Assembly: GCA_046294845.1 (NCBI GenBank)
Contig: JBKBNU010000001.1
Location: forward strand, 434,001-498,000
DNA from: Micavibrio_C sp046294845
Lineage (GTDB): Bacteria; Pseudomonadota; Alphaproteobacteria; Micavibrionales; Micavibrionaceae
Reading direction: 5' to 3'
DNA length: 64,000 nucleotides
A program made the translations under genes and the position numbers. Below, one piece after another: positions 53,794-62,929 of the stretch. A model generated the notes under the pieces. It ran no database searches and had not been told where the DNA came from. It saw only the letters and a program-made list of their open reading frames with translations. The first letter of the stretch is position 1. Each line of letters starts with the position of its first letter.

Positions 53794-54588
53794 ATGAACT
53801 ATTATTTTTTTCCGCAGATTGAGGGCTTCAAGAGTAGTATCACACTTGTCAACTTTCCTTGTCAGGATCATTTCCCGTTACGACGGAATGTGCAAACAAT
53901 ATACGCCACGTGGTCTGATGGACACATCTGGCATTACAGGCCTATAGGAAAAATAAGTCCGCATGAGGCAAAAGAGGTGTCTCTTGATGATCTGCCTGCC
54001 GACATCCCCCGTGAAATGCATCCGTTTCTGTTTTTTCATTTTATGGATGTGCCGGAGACAAGTGAAAAACTGGTCATGTCCGATCATATGTATTTTATGC
54101 CGACCTGGCGAGGCAATATTAAGATCTATAACGATCATACTGCTACCAGCTATGAAGGCGATTACCAGCACGAGATGGTAAAATACATTAAGAAGGGTAG
54201 CCTTTGCAGCCTTTCTCCGATGATCCAACGCGGCCCTGACGTGCTCAATAAATTTATTATGGTGAATTTAAGCGAGGAGCCTGGAATTCAGGAGCATACC
54301 ATACGCATGGTAGATCCCATGAGGGGACGGATACTTCTGGAAGATAGGGTGTACAACAATCGTTGTAATATTGTTGATCTCGAAGGTATGGATATTCCTT
54401 CTGATACTATTGTTATGGCTCTATGTGGCTCTATGGTGGGTATACCTGTGTTTTTCTCTTCAAATAGGGCAGGGACAGAGATGAGTTTTGAACACACCCA
54501 CCCACCTGTATCAATGTGGGTCTTTGGAAAATCAACTGAGCTACAAAAAACACTGAAGGCCTATTGGTTAGGGAAGTTTGCGGCATGA
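53794..54588 (+). CDS. Protein of unknown function, 264 aa
   Basis: Not recognised. Mainly beta-strand pattern with many aromatic and acidic residues, no signal peptide and no membrane segment. A C-terminal segment EHTHPPVSMWVFG contains a His-x-His-Pro pattern that could bind metal. It overlaps the next gene by 4 bases (ATGA), so the two are translated together, and the two show a loosely similar order of segments. Given the neighbours, a glycan-processing or binding role is possible but unproven. Confidence 0.65.
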   Translation: MNYYFFPQIEGFKSSITLVNFPCQDHFPLRRNVQTIYATWSDGHIWHYRPIGKISPHEAKEVSLDDLPADIPREMHPFLFFHFMDVPETSEKLVMSDHMYFMPTWRGNIKIYNDHTATSYEGDYQHEMVKYIKKGSLCSLSPMIQRGPDVLNKFIMVNLSEEPGIQEHTIRMVDPMRGRILLEDRVYNNRCNIVDLEGMDIPSDTIVMALCGSMVGIPVFFSSNRAGTEMSFEHTHPPVSMWVFGKSTELQKTLKAYWLGKFAA

Positions 54589-55424
54589 ATATAAAGAAAA
54601 AACTATCAGGTTACTACTACGGACATATATATGACACAGCCCTGGGCTGCCGTCTGCGTAAAGTGGTCGAAAAAACGCCCGTCGCAGAGCTGCGGCCTTT
54701 TAATACAAAAGCGGCAATAAGTGATCTATTTGTTTGGAGATGTGATCAGGAATGGGAAACGGAATTTGATCTGTTTAATATCACTTCTTTTGTTTATCCA
54801 GCCGAATCACCAAGAGAAACTTGTAAAGTAATTATCTTCAATAATGAAGGCGGCTGTATTGCAACCCATGAATTTGTCTTGGAGCCATTTGAAAAGCGTT
54901 CATTAAAACTGTCAGAGTTGGTCGGCGATGCCAAAGGTCTTGGTACTTTTGCAATATTCCACCACAGTACTTCTGTCGAGCGCTATGAGAACTTTAAATC
55001 TCATTTGACGGAAAGAGGTTACATTGCCTATAGCCGTCGTGGTGAGACAATCCGCAGTTTCTGCCATGGGAACCTACAGGCTTTATCCCAAGCACCAGAC
55101 CAGAAAGGTTTCTCTTATGTGGCAGCCACGGCAGCCCCGATGCGGTATCACCCACAATTGATATTATCGGACAGTCGGAAGATAGAATTGATCTATACAA
55201 ACCCATCTCCTCGCAGCAGAGACTTGCTTGTTAACTTCTTTGATAAAGAATCCCGCAAGATTGAGGAGAGAAGGATAAATATTCCTGCGCGATCTGTAAG
55301 ATTGATTGTAGTTAATAATCCAGATAAAGAAATTCATACATTTGATAATGTGGGTAGTATCGTTATGTGGAGGCCTGTGATTAAGAAATACTATGAAACG
55401 CATTTCGATGTAATGCATGGATAA
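54585..55424 (+). CDS. Protein of unknown function, 279 aa
   Basis: Not recognised. ATG at 54585 overlaps the previous stop (ATGA). Beta-rich in predicted pattern, with two repeated-looking modules: FDLFNITSFVYPAESPRETC with VIIFNNEGGC, and LIYTNPSPRSRDLLVNFFDKE with RRINIPARSVRLIVVNN. These look like paired immunoglobulin-like beta-sandwiches. SFCHGNLQAL lies between them. No membrane segment or signal peptide. One base is shared with the next gene. Confidence 0.62.
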   Translation: MNIKKKLSGYYYGHIYDTALGCRLRKVVEKTPVAELRPFNTKAAISDLFVWRCDQEWETEFDLFNITSFVYPAESPRETCKVIIFNNEGGCIATHEFVLEPFEKRSLKLSELVGDAKGLGTFAIFHHSTSVERYENFKSHLTERGYIAYSRRGETIRSFCHGNLQALSQAPDQKGFSYVAATAAPMRYHPQLILSDSRKIELIYTNPSPRSRDLLVNFFDKESRKIEERRINIPARSVRLIVVNNPDKEIHTFDNVGSIVMWRPVIKKYYETHFDVMHG

Positions 55425-57058
55425 TGACTGTAAATATTTTTTATAGAAAGATTCCGCCTTCATCGGTTCCCTATCTTTTTGTGGCCGGACCGGAAGATTA
55501 TTCCCTATTCTCTTGGCGTGAGTTCATCTCTCTTCCCACACTCCGGCATGAAACCTATCAAAAATTCTTGCAAGATTACAGCCAGACTCTCAATGCATTC
55601 TGGCAAAAGAATCAGGATCATCCTTGCTTCTCCTATTTGCCCTTTTCACTAAGAAATACTTGGCAGTCCAGATTTTATTACGGCATGGAAAGCTATGCTC
55701 GTTTATCTCTGCTGAGGGAAGGAGATGTATATTTTACTTCACCGCATTGGTTCCTATGGGCTGTTAAAAATTTTCCACATGAAGCATCCGCTCGGGATAT
55801 ACGAAGAGCAAGGGCTGATGCATTAAAATGCCGTGCTAAAAATTTTCTCAAGAGATTAAAGGGGATTCGTTTCGCGCTGTCGCAATACTCTCCCCAAGTG
55901 AAGGTGCCAACAGGGATTAGGCATGCTTTTTTCAGTATCTGGACGCCAGCAGGGCAGAAGAAATGGCAGTCATCGGCGTCTGATCCTTTTTACGATAATA
56001 TTCCATCGGCTATGAATAATGCCCTGATTATTTACCATCTCGAGGGTGCTCAATATTGTAAATACCCGGATTGCGATGGTCGAACTGTATTAAGGGACAC
56101 ATCGTTGCTCTCATTATTTGATTGGGCATCCCTCATCAAGGCTGTTATTTCATTCAGGGTTAATATTCCGATGACTTGTAACGCTCCTTTAGGGGCTGTT
56201 GAAGATGATGTGGCATCCTCTATAATGAACCAAATGGTTTTGGGGCTAATATCCTATTATGCAGCTTTAAATATCGCCAAGGTAAACCAATCTGCCAATT
56301 TCATCACATTGTTTGAGGGAAATTGCTGGGAGCAGGGAGTTTTGCGCGCTGCTGCAATCAATACCAGAAATGTTACATCGGTACAGCATACAGCCTTCTC
56401 GCTAGGTATGCTGAAGATGTCTGCCCATGATTATATTAGAAGGCCCTCTCGTATCATAACAACAGGGCCAGTCGTCACGGAGCTGTTAAATACTCATATG
56501 GGATATGATAAGAAGGTAATTGAGACGGGATGCAGACTAAGAAACGACGCAGGGAATTCTTCTACTCCTTCGGAGAGGGGAAAGAAGATACTTATACTTC
56601 TGCAGGGCGCACCACATGAGAACTTTATGCTATCTCGGCTCGAGAAAGTTCATCTTCCGCTTGAAATTTTAGTAAGAGATCATCCTTCTCAACCCTTGGG
56701 GGGTTATATTGGTCTTGATCGTAGTAAAGGCTCTATGGCTGATGACCTGAAAGATGCAGCTCTCGTGATATATAATGGTACAACAGCTGTTTTTGATGCA
56801 CTTCTTGCCGGTATACCCTGTATCTATTTTTCTTGTGGGGATGAAGGTAGGAATGATCCTCTTTTTAATACTGGATCTGCGATAAAGCGGGATTGCTTGG
56901 ATGTAGCAGATTTGCCGCGGATAGTAGATGAAGTTATTAATCTTCCGGATTGCGAATATAGTATGGCTATAGATAAGATGCATGCGTATATACAGGGATA
57001 CTTTAAATCTCCAACTCCTGGGGATGTAGAAAATGTGATACGGATATTGAAATTATGA
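55424..57058 (+). CDS. Putative GT-B-like glycan transferase, 544 aa
   Basis: Large cytoplasmic protein without a firmly recognised family. The C-terminal half has features of GT-B transferases of the CDP-glycerol or surface-carbohydrate type: KKILILLQGAPHENFML, LEILVRDHPSQPLGG, and ALVIYNGTTAVFDALLAGIPCIYF, where the last resembles a nucleotide-sugar or polymer-binding loop. The N-terminal half is helical and unassigned. ATGA overlap with the GT2 gene. It could be a sugar or glycerol-phosphate transferase. Confidence 0.6.
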   Translation: MTVNIFYRKIPPSSVPYLFVAGPEDYSLFSWREFISLPTLRHETYQKFLQDYSQTLNAFWQKNQDHPCFSYLPFSLRNTWQSRFYYGMESYARLSLLREGDVYFTSPHWFLWAVKNFPHEASARDIRRARADALKCRAKNFLKRLKGIRFALSQYSPQVKVPTGIRHAFFSIWTPAGQKKWQSSASDPFYDNIPSAMNNALIIYHLEGAQYCKYPDCDGRTVLRDTSLLSLFDWASLIKAVISFRVNIPMTCNAPLGAVEDDVASSIMNQMVLGLISYYAALNIAKVNQSANFITLFEGNCWEQGVLRAAAINTRNVTSVQHTAFSLGMLKMSAHDYIRRPSRIITTGPVVTELLNTHMGYDKKVIETGCRLRNDAGNSSTPSERGKKILILLQGAPHENFMLSRLEKVHLPLEILVRDHPSQPLGGYIGLDRSKGSMADDLKDAALVIYNGTTAVFDALLAGIPCIYFSCGDEGRNDPLFNTGSAIKRDCLDVADLPRIVDEVINLPDCEYSMAIDKMHAYIQGYFKSPTPGDVENVIRILKL

Positions 57059-57942
57059 CGAGTATCTCTGTTGTGATCCCTGCATACAATCGTGCCAATC
57101 TACTGGAGCGGACGCTGGAAAGCGTCGCGCGGCAATCATACAAACCCTATGAAGTTATAATTGTTGATGACCAATCCCCTGATAAAACGCAGGAAGTAGT
57201 GGTACAGTTAACCGAAAAATATAAGGATCGTCTGGATATAATTTATATTCTGCATGAGAAAAATAAGGGAGAAGCCGGAAGTAGAAATACAGGTATTCAA
57301 AAGGCACGTGGTGATTATGTGGCTTTTCTTGACTCTGACGATGAGTGGTTACCGGAAAAATTAGAAAAACAGGTGCAGTATCTCGAAAAAAATAAAGTCG
57401 ATGGCGTGTTCTGTGAAAGTTTTCTTGTAGATCAGGGTGATTATGAAAGAGCGGTGCTAACTACAATTGATCATGACACTATTTTACCGGAGAAGCTTTT
57501 AACCAAGGGGTGTGGTTACGGCACAGGTACAAATTTGCTTATTTCCCGAGATGTTATCCTGAACCAACCATTTGATGAGAGTTTACGTTTATTTGTTGAT
57601 GTTGATTGGCTGTATCGTGTATCACAGCAGGCTAATATCAAGGTAATGCATGAAGGGCTTGCCTACTACCATAAGGCACCCATGAGATCGGGGGCGTATG
57701 TAGAGGAGCATGCAATTATATTTCTTAATAAATATAAGGCGCTTCTTGATACTTGGCCTTGGCATAAGAGACAACAGGTCATTTCATATATGGAATGGAA
57801 TATTGCTTTTGGTTATCAGGGTAATCAAGAGTATTACAGAGCGGCATATCATTTTTTACGAGGTATACTGATTTGGCCTCTCCGGAATCCTAAGTATTAT
57901 CTTTTTGTGCCTATTAATATAATAAAGGGATTATCTCGTTGA
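57055..57942 (+). CDS. GT2 family glycosyltransferase
   Basis: GT-A inverting glycosyltransferase, 295 residues. VVIPAYNRANLLERTLESV is the N-terminal block, VDDQSPDKT the nucleotide-binding Asp, and VAFLDSDDEWLPEKL the metal-binding D-x-D; DVDWLYRV is a probable catalytic-base region. It transfers a sugar from a nucleotide donor at the cytoplasmic face. TTGA overlap with the aldo/keto reductase gene. Confidence 0.9.
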   Translation: MTSISVVIPAYNRANLLERTLESVARQSYKPYEVIIVDDQSPDKTQEVVVQLTEKYKDRLDIIYILHEKNKGEAGSRNTGIQKARGDYVAFLDSDDEWLPEKLEKQVQYLEKNKVDGVFCESFLVDQGDYERAVLTTIDHDTILPEKLLTKGCGYGTGTNLLISRDVILNQPFDESLRLFVDVDWLYRVSQQANIKVMHEGLAYYHKAPMRSGAYVEEHAIIFLNKYKALLDTWPWHKRQQVISYMEWNIAFGYQGNQEYYRAAYHFLRGILIWPLRNPKYYLFVPINIIKGLSR

Positions 57943-58823
57943 AGCTTGTATTGGGTACAGTGCAATTTGGGTTGCCCTACGGTATTACAAATACAAACGG
58001 TCAGCCTTCACTTGATGATTCTTTTGCTGTTTTGGATGCGGCATGGGAATCTGGTGTGACTATTCTGGATAGCGCACAGCTATATGGTGAGGCAAATACA
58101 ATTATTGCCAATTATCATGCAAGCCGACCTCATCGTTTCAAGATTATAAATAAGGTTCTGCGTTATCGCGAAAATTTAGAGAGCGTTTATGCCTATTTGG
58201 AAAGGGAACGTGAGCGTCTCCTGATTGATCAATTTGAATGCGTGATGTTTCATAGTCCAGAATCTATCGATAATAGGGTGTCCGATGATTTCTTTATGAA
58301 GTTATCCGCGTTAGGGCTATCAAAGAAATCAGGCGTGTCTTTTGATGATCCAAAGGAACTTTTGTCTTTGCAAGAGAGGTTTTCATTTGATGTAGTGCAG
58401 TTGCCATCAAACCCTATAAATCTACATTTCATGCCTGATGACTTTATGAGTGCTCTAGCAGCATCCGGCATCGATGTTCATGTAAGATCTGCGTTCCTAC
58501 AGGGATTACTGATATCAGGTCTAGAACCTCCGCCATATTTGCAGAGGTTGTCCATTTTTATAAATAAAATGTCTGAAGATGTAAGAAGTCATGGACTAAC
58601 GATGATAAGTGCCTGTCTCTTGTACCATCTGCAAAAGCACTCAATTGGCCATATTGTTGTAGGTGCGCAGAATATCACCCAGTGGAAAGAAATACTGGCA
58701 GCGTACCAATTGGCTTGTGAGGCGAAGGATAATATTTCGTTGCCTTGGGCGAGCTATGCCTGTCCAAATTACGAATTAGTTCACCCACTTGAGTGGATTA
58801 GATTAAAGGCTGAGTCTGTTTAG
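57939..58823 (+). CDS. Aldo/keto reductase
   Basis: (Beta/alpha)8-barrel oxidoreductase, 294 residues, starting from TTG within the previous gene's stop (TTGA). Visible are VLGTVQFGLPYGITN, the catalytic Asp-Tyr in ILDSAQLYGEAN, and QLPSNPIN; the C-terminal cofactor segment is GHIVVGAQNI. Similar proteins occur in surface polysaccharide and flagellar-glycan clusters, where they reduce keto-sugars. It is the last plus-strand gene of the island. Confidence 0.82.
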   Translation: MKLVLGTVQFGLPYGITNTNGQPSLDDSFAVLDAAWESGVTILDSAQLYGEANTIIANYHASRPHRFKIINKVLRYRENLESVYAYLERERERLLIDQFECVMFHSPESIDNRVSDDFFMKLSALGLSKKSGVSFDDPKELLSLQERFSFDVVQLPSNPINLHFMPDDFMSALAASGIDVHVRSAFLQGLLISGLEPPPYLQRLSIFINKMSEDVRSHGLTMISACLLYHLQKHSIGHIVVGAQNITQWKEILAAYQLACEAKDNISLPWASYACPNYELVHPLEWIRLKAESV

Positions 58824-58829
58824 TGGTTT

Positions 58830-59666
58830 TCAGGTCAATCTGGTAACGAGTGCGAGACTTGTTACATTGAGATTATTTTTTGTAGGCCAAGGCAAATCAC
58901 CAAGAGGAATTACTCTTATATTTGGATTCTCTTTCATAATGCGCTTTAGGGCAACGAATGGTCCTGAAATTATGTTACCATCCCTAAAAAGAGATTTTGC
59001 CTCCGGATAGTAATCGTGCAAAAGAATAACGCCGCCAGAATTTAGCTTGTTCAGGGCCAGAGATACCTCCTGATAAACTGTCTTGGCCGAATGATCGCCA
59101 TCAAGAAAAATGAAATCGAATGTTTCATCTGTATTCTCTAAATATGTTGATGATGGTGAAACTCTAAATGTCACATAATCTGATGTTCCTAGCTTCTCCA
59201 GAAAGTCTTTGGGCGAATAGCTAAGTTTTTGCTGATACCAGGGGCTGTCAGCTGCATTGACGTCAAGTATATCAACCGTAGTCATTCGGGAAGTCTTGGA
59301 GGTATCTCTTAGAGCTGCTGCCAAGAAGACAGTTGATGCGCCAACGTGGGTGCCTATCTCCAGTAATTTTTCAGGTTGTAGCGCTCTTATAAGATAGTAC
59401 AACGCTCGCCTGTCGCCTGGGTTTACGCCGCCACCAGGTACGGTTTCTCTAAAGATAGAATTTATCCCTTCGAATGCAGATTGCCATCCTGATTTGTAGG
59501 AATCATCTTTAAAAAAAGCGTCAATTTTTTCTGCTGTTAGGTCGTTCCTCAAACATTCTTCGGCGAAGATATTTTTGGGAACAAGTGCCAGTTTTAGTAT
59601 ATCTCTTGCGATAATAATTTTCTGAATTACTGGTCTGGGAAGATATTTTTTAAGTGTGCGTTTCAT
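58830..59666 (-). CDS. Class I SAM methyltransferase, inner AT-rich paralog
   Basis: 278-residue methyltransferase: LLEIGTHVGASTVFLAAAL binds SAM, DFIFLDGDHSAKTVYQEV is the acidic and catalytic region, and VILLHDYYPEAK follows. Layout is that of O-methyltransferase-3/cephalosporin-hydroxylase-like proteins. It is convergent with the last island gene (6-base gap). It is highly similar along the whole length to the gene at 59729, but its sequence is more AT-rich, like the island. Confidence 0.82.
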   Translation of the reverse strand: MKRTLKKYLPRPVIQKIIIARDILKLALVPKNIFAEECLRNDLTAEKIDAFFKDDSYKSGWQSAFEGINSIFRETVPGGGVNPGDRRALYYLIRALQPEKLLEIGTHVGASTVFLAAALRDTSKTSRMTTVDILDVNAADSPWYQQKLSYSPKDFLEKLGTSDYVTFRVSPSSTYLENTDETFDFIFLDGDHSAKTVYQEVSLALNKLNSGGVILLHDYYPEAKSLFRDGNIISGPFVALKRIMKENPNIRVIPLGDLPWPTKNNLNVTSLALVTRLT

Positions 59667-59704
59667 TTCATGCAGATCCCTGATCGATATGGTATGAGTA
59701 ATTA

Positions 59705-59730
59705 AATTAATTGGACTCTATGGATTAATT
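59705..59730. repeat. Inverted repeat between the methyltransferase paralogs
   Basis: AATTAAT (59705-59711) and ATTAATT (59724-59730) pair around a 12-base loop. It overlaps the stop codon of the outer paralog. No good T-tract, so the terminator role is weak. Confidence 0.25.
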
Positions 59731-60571
59731 ATTTGCGGGTTACAAGCGCCAAGCTTGTGGTGTTGAGACCGTTTTTGGTGCGCCAGGGCAAATCGCCAAG
59801 GGGCATTACACTTATCCCTTTATTCTCGCGCATGATGCGGTCAAGGGCCATGAATGGTCCGGGAATGATATTGCCATCCTTGAAGATAGCTCTCGCGTCG
59901 GGATAGTAATCATGCAGCAAGATCACGCCATTGGCGCTTAGTTTTTCAAGCGCAAGAGATACCTCTTCATAAACGGTGCGTGAACCATGATCACCATCCA
60001 GAAATATGAAGTCGAATTTTTCCGTTGTATTGCGCAGGAAGGTTGCAGAAGGGGTGGCCTTGAAGGTTACGCGATCCTTTGATCCCAATTTTTCAAGATA
60101 ATCACGCGGGGCCATCATCAATCCATGTTGATACCATGGTCCTGTTGGATCGTTGACATCCAGAATATCAACGGTGGTCATACGGGCTTGCGGGGAAATG
60201 GTTTTAAGGGCTTCGGCTACAAAAACAGTCGAAGCGCCAATATGGGTTCCAACCTCTAGCAGGTTCTGAGGCTTCAAACCATGAACCAGATAATAAAGCG
60301 CCCGACGATCACCGGGATTAACCCCGCCCATCGCCGTCGTCTTGCCATAGACGGCTGTGATTTTTTCCAGTGTCTGTTCCCATGATTCCTGACGGGCCTG
60401 ATCATGGAACAGAGTGTTCAAAAAATCCTGATTGATATCCGCCCTTAAAGGGGTGGTATTAAAAGTCTGGCGCGGGGTACCCATTAAATCTACGCGGGCT
60501 TGCATGATACGGGCTTGCTGCAGCAAGGGTGGGGGCAGGACATTCTTTATGATCTGCTTGACGGCGTTCAT
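59729..60571 (-). CDS. Class I SAM methyltransferase, outer paralog
   Basis: 280-residue paralog of the 58830 gene: GVNPGDRRALYYLVHGL, LLEVGTHIGASTVFVAEAL, DFIFLDGDHGSRTVYEEV and ILLHDYYPDARAIFKDGNI match the copy residue for residue over most of the protein. Codon use is G/C-richer and resembles the right flank. The frame is open from 60595, but the ATG at 60571 has an AAAGGAAAG ribosome site. Acceptor unknown. Confidence 0.82.
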   Translation of the reverse strand: MNAVKQIIKNVLPPPLLQQARIMQARVDLMGTPRQTFNTTPLRADINQDFLNTLFHDQARQESWEQTLEKITAVYGKTTAMGGVNPGDRRALYYLVHGLKPQNLLEVGTHIGASTVFVAEALKTISPQARMTTVDILDVNDPTGPWYQHGLMMAPRDYLEKLGSKDRVTFKATPSATFLRNTTEKFDFIFLDGDHGSRTVYEEVSLALEKLSANGVILLHDYYPDARAIFKDGNIIPGPFMALDRIMRENKGISVMPLGDLPWRTKNGLNTTSLALVTRK

Positions 60572-60669
60572 ATCGTAGCTTTCCTTTCGGGTCACGGGCA
60601 GAAGCCTTTTTAGCGGTTTTTACCGTCCCAAGACAAGCATAGATGGGGTAGGTTGTAACGTAAATGCGG

Positions 60670-61905
60670 TTACGAGCCTATATTCTGACGAAATTTCCTG
60701 ATGCGGGCCAACCGGTACAAACGGCCACGGCGGAGCAGGTCCATCCGGCGCATGACATAGGTCCATAGCGGCGTCAGGATCAGGCTCAAGGCAATGATAG
60801 TCACAATATATTTGTGTGTTTCCGGATAGATAACCGCCGAGCTGAGGCCTAAAGCCGCGAGAACAAACGAGAATTCGCCTGCTTGCCCCAAAGTGGCCCC
60901 GATCATGATCGCATGGCGGCGTGAAAGACCTATTCGCCGCAAGATGGTAATATTGAAAATTGTTTTTATGAAAAGCAGGGCAAAGAGCAGCCATATCACC
61001 GCCAAGGCATGTTCCATGATAAAGCCAAAATCGAGCATGATCCCGACTGACAGGAAAAAGATCATCATCAGCAATTCAAAGATAGGTCTGATATTTTCTT
61101 CATAGGCTTCCTTCTTGTGCGTACTACCAATCACAAGGCCAGCCAGAAATGCCCCGTAAGAAGCCGAAAGGCCCAAAGAACCGGACAACGCGGCTGCGGT
61201 AAAACACATGGTCAGGGCAACAATGACATTCTGGCCACTATCCGGCAAAGTCGGGATTTTAACCTTCGAGAATTTAAACGGGCCTATATCCTTGCCGCCC
61301 AGCGCACAGATCAGGGCCATCATAAAGGCCATTGCCAAAACAATACGGGTAACGTCCTCGATTTCGAGCAGGAAATCTGTACCGGCTTCGTTCAGCGCGC
61401 TAATCACCAACAGCATGGGGATAACGGCCAAATCCTGCGCCACCAGAATACCCATGGTCATACGGCCCATCGGTGTATCGGTTTCACCCATATCCTCAAG
61501 CAATTTAAGGCCTACAGCTGTACTACTGAGCGATACGGCAAACGATAACAGAATAATACGGTTGATTTCCCAATCCAGAAACCAGCCAATAACCCCGATC
61601 ACGGAAAGTCCGGCCAATATCTGCAAGAGCGCTGTCAGGGCCGCCACACGAAAGACTTCGGTGAAACGGTGTACATCGAGCTCCAGCCCGATGACAAACA
61701 GCAGGAGTAATATCCCAAGCTCGGAAAGAAAGGAAATATCGCCGCCCGCTTTAACCAGACCCAATACGGAAGGACCTAAAATCATTCCGACCAGAATATA
61801 ACCCACGATAACCGGTTGCCCGAAACGTTTCAGGACGCTTCCGCCCGCAAAGGCTGCTGCCAATACAACGGCAATCTGTGACAGGTCGGCGGCGTGCGCT
61901 TCCAA
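60670..61905 (-). CDS. KefB-type cation:proton antiporter
   Basis: Monovalent cation:proton antiporter-2 family membrane protein of 411 residues, with about 11-12 hydrophobic segments. FLSELGILLLLFVIGLELDVHRF is the typical CPA2 segment, and GEFSFVLAALGL occurs in the second half. It lacks the C-terminal TrkA-N domain of KefB and KefC. The start seems to be TTG at 61905, six bases after the MscS-type stop, so the two genes probably form an operon related to ion or osmotic homeostasis. Confidence 0.88.
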   Translation of the reverse strand: MEAHAADLSQIAVVLAAAFAGGSVLKRFGQPVIVGYILVGMILGPSVLGLVKAGGDISFLSELGILLLLFVIGLELDVHRFTEVFRVAALTALLQILAGLSVIGVIGWFLDWEINRIILLSFAVSLSSTAVGLKLLEDMGETDTPMGRMTMGILVAQDLAVIPMLLVISALNEAGTDFLLEIEDVTRIVLAMAFMMALICALGGKDIGPFKFSKVKIPTLPDSGQNVIVALTMCFTAAALSGSLGLSASYGAFLAGLVIGSTHKKEAYEENIRPIFELLMMIFFLSVGIMLDFGFIMEHALAVIWLLFALLFIKTIFNITILRRIGLSRRHAIMIGATLGQAGEFSFVLAALGLSSAVIYPETHKYIVTIIALSLILTPLWTYVMRRMDLLRRGRLYRLARIRKFRQNIGS

Positions 61906-61911
61906 AGCTGG

Positions 61912-62793
61912 TTACTCTTCCTTGGCTGGTTGTGAAGACTCTTTCAGGCCCTCTTCCTTCATCGTCTGTATACGGGAGAGAAAGTCAAGAGTGATTGCAC
62001 CGGCAATACGGGCAGCATCCTTGGTAGGCAGGAACATATGGGCCGTATAGATATGATGGCCCAGATCGGTCGTGGTCAGGCCACAACCGGGAACAACTGC
62101 GGGTAAATCCACGCCCGATTTTCTTTTCAGGCGACGGTGTTGTGCTTCGGCGGCATCTTGCAATGCGGCATAGTGTTCGGTAACCAGGGTCTGTAGCATG
62201 GGCATATAGTCACGCGGGCGAGATTCGGCTGCCGGAATGACAATACGGGCATCATGATAGGTCCAGCCCTTGTAGGCTGTCAGATTTTCAATCGGACTGG
62301 TCAGGAGGCGGCTATTCGGGATCTCAATAGTTGATGCCGCCATTTCATAGCTCTTTCCGGCCAGATCCACTTTTTGAAGCTTGAAAGAGAAGGCGTTCAC
62401 ATCAATGACTTCGCCGGCTATTCCGTCTATGGAAATCCAGTCGCCTACCAGAAAGGGGCGTGTGCTGACGCGCATAAAGGCCCCGCTCAGGCACAGGATC
62501 ATTTCTTTGGTGGCTATGACCAGAGCCACAGCTACCGCCGCCAATGAAAGTGCTAGGGTCTGGAGCTGCGGCGCCCAGATCAGCACCAGCCCTGCTACCA
62601 GCAGGAACAGAATGCTGTTCTTGATCCGGCTAATCCAGCGTCTTTGGTCGTGACTCAGAATTTCGGATTTATTCCTGACGGCCCTGATCAGGAAAATGCG
62701 GGCGGCGACCAGCGTCATGATCAGCATCCCGCTGGTAATCAGGGGGGCTCCCATCATCGGCCATGAAAATAGCGGAAGGTTATCGACCTGCAT
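61912..62793 (-). CDS. Mechanosensitive ion channel (MscS family)
   Basis: Small-conductance mechanosensitive-channel type inner-membrane protein, 293 residues. Three to four hydrophobic segments precede the MscS beta domain: RPFLVGDWISIDGIAGEVID and EIPNSRLLTSPIENLT are the diagnostic blocks. It may release solutes under osmotic downshock. It precedes the KefB-type antiporter by 6 bases on the minus strand. Confidence 0.88.
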   Translation of the reverse strand: MQVDNLPLFSWPMMGAPLITSGMLIMTLVAARIFLIRAVRNKSEILSHDQRRWISRIKNSILFLLVAGLVLIWAPQLQTLALSLAAVAVALVIATKEMILCLSGAFMRVSTRPFLVGDWISIDGIAGEVIDVNAFSFKLQKVDLAGKSYEMAASTIEIPNSRLLTSPIENLTAYKGWTYHDARIVIPAAESRPRDYMPMLQTLVTEHYAALQDAAEAQHRRLKRKSGVDLPAVVPGCGLTTTDLGHHIYTAHMFLPTKDAARIAGAITLDFLSRIQTMKEEGLKESSQPAKEE

Positions 62794-62929
62794 AAATATA
62801 TCTCAGCCCTTAAGCCGTAAATGAACCGTCATTCTTGTATAAGGCAAATGTGTGGGAATTATGACATTGAGGGATATCGCCGTTATAAATCACGCTGTTA
62901 CTCTTATACCATTCCTTTATACTGGTGAC

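Larger units (their letters stand above)
26349..58823 (+). other. AT-rich surface-glycan biosynthesis island
   Basis: Continuous plus-strand block of about 30 genes beginning right after the tRNA-Ser 3' end. Compared with both flanks the sequence is visibly richer in A/T, with many ATA, AGA and TTA codons. Many gene pairs overlap by 4 bases (ATGA, GTGA, TTGA). All the recognisable functions are nucleotide-sugar, glycosyltransfer, glycan-tailoring or export functions. No integrase or second copy of the tRNA 3' end was found, so the tRNA-borne insertion is an inference. Confidence 0.7.

Noticed and set aside
26349..58823. CRISPR arrays, insertion sequences or integrase genes within the island
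   Set aside because: No spaced direct-repeat array, transposase or recombinase motif was found; all real genes are glycan-related or unknown.
58824..60669. Second copy of the tRNA-Ser 3' end as the right attachment site of the island
   Set aside because: No match to the T-arm or acceptor sequence was seen in the right border, so site-specific integration at the tRNA is not shown.
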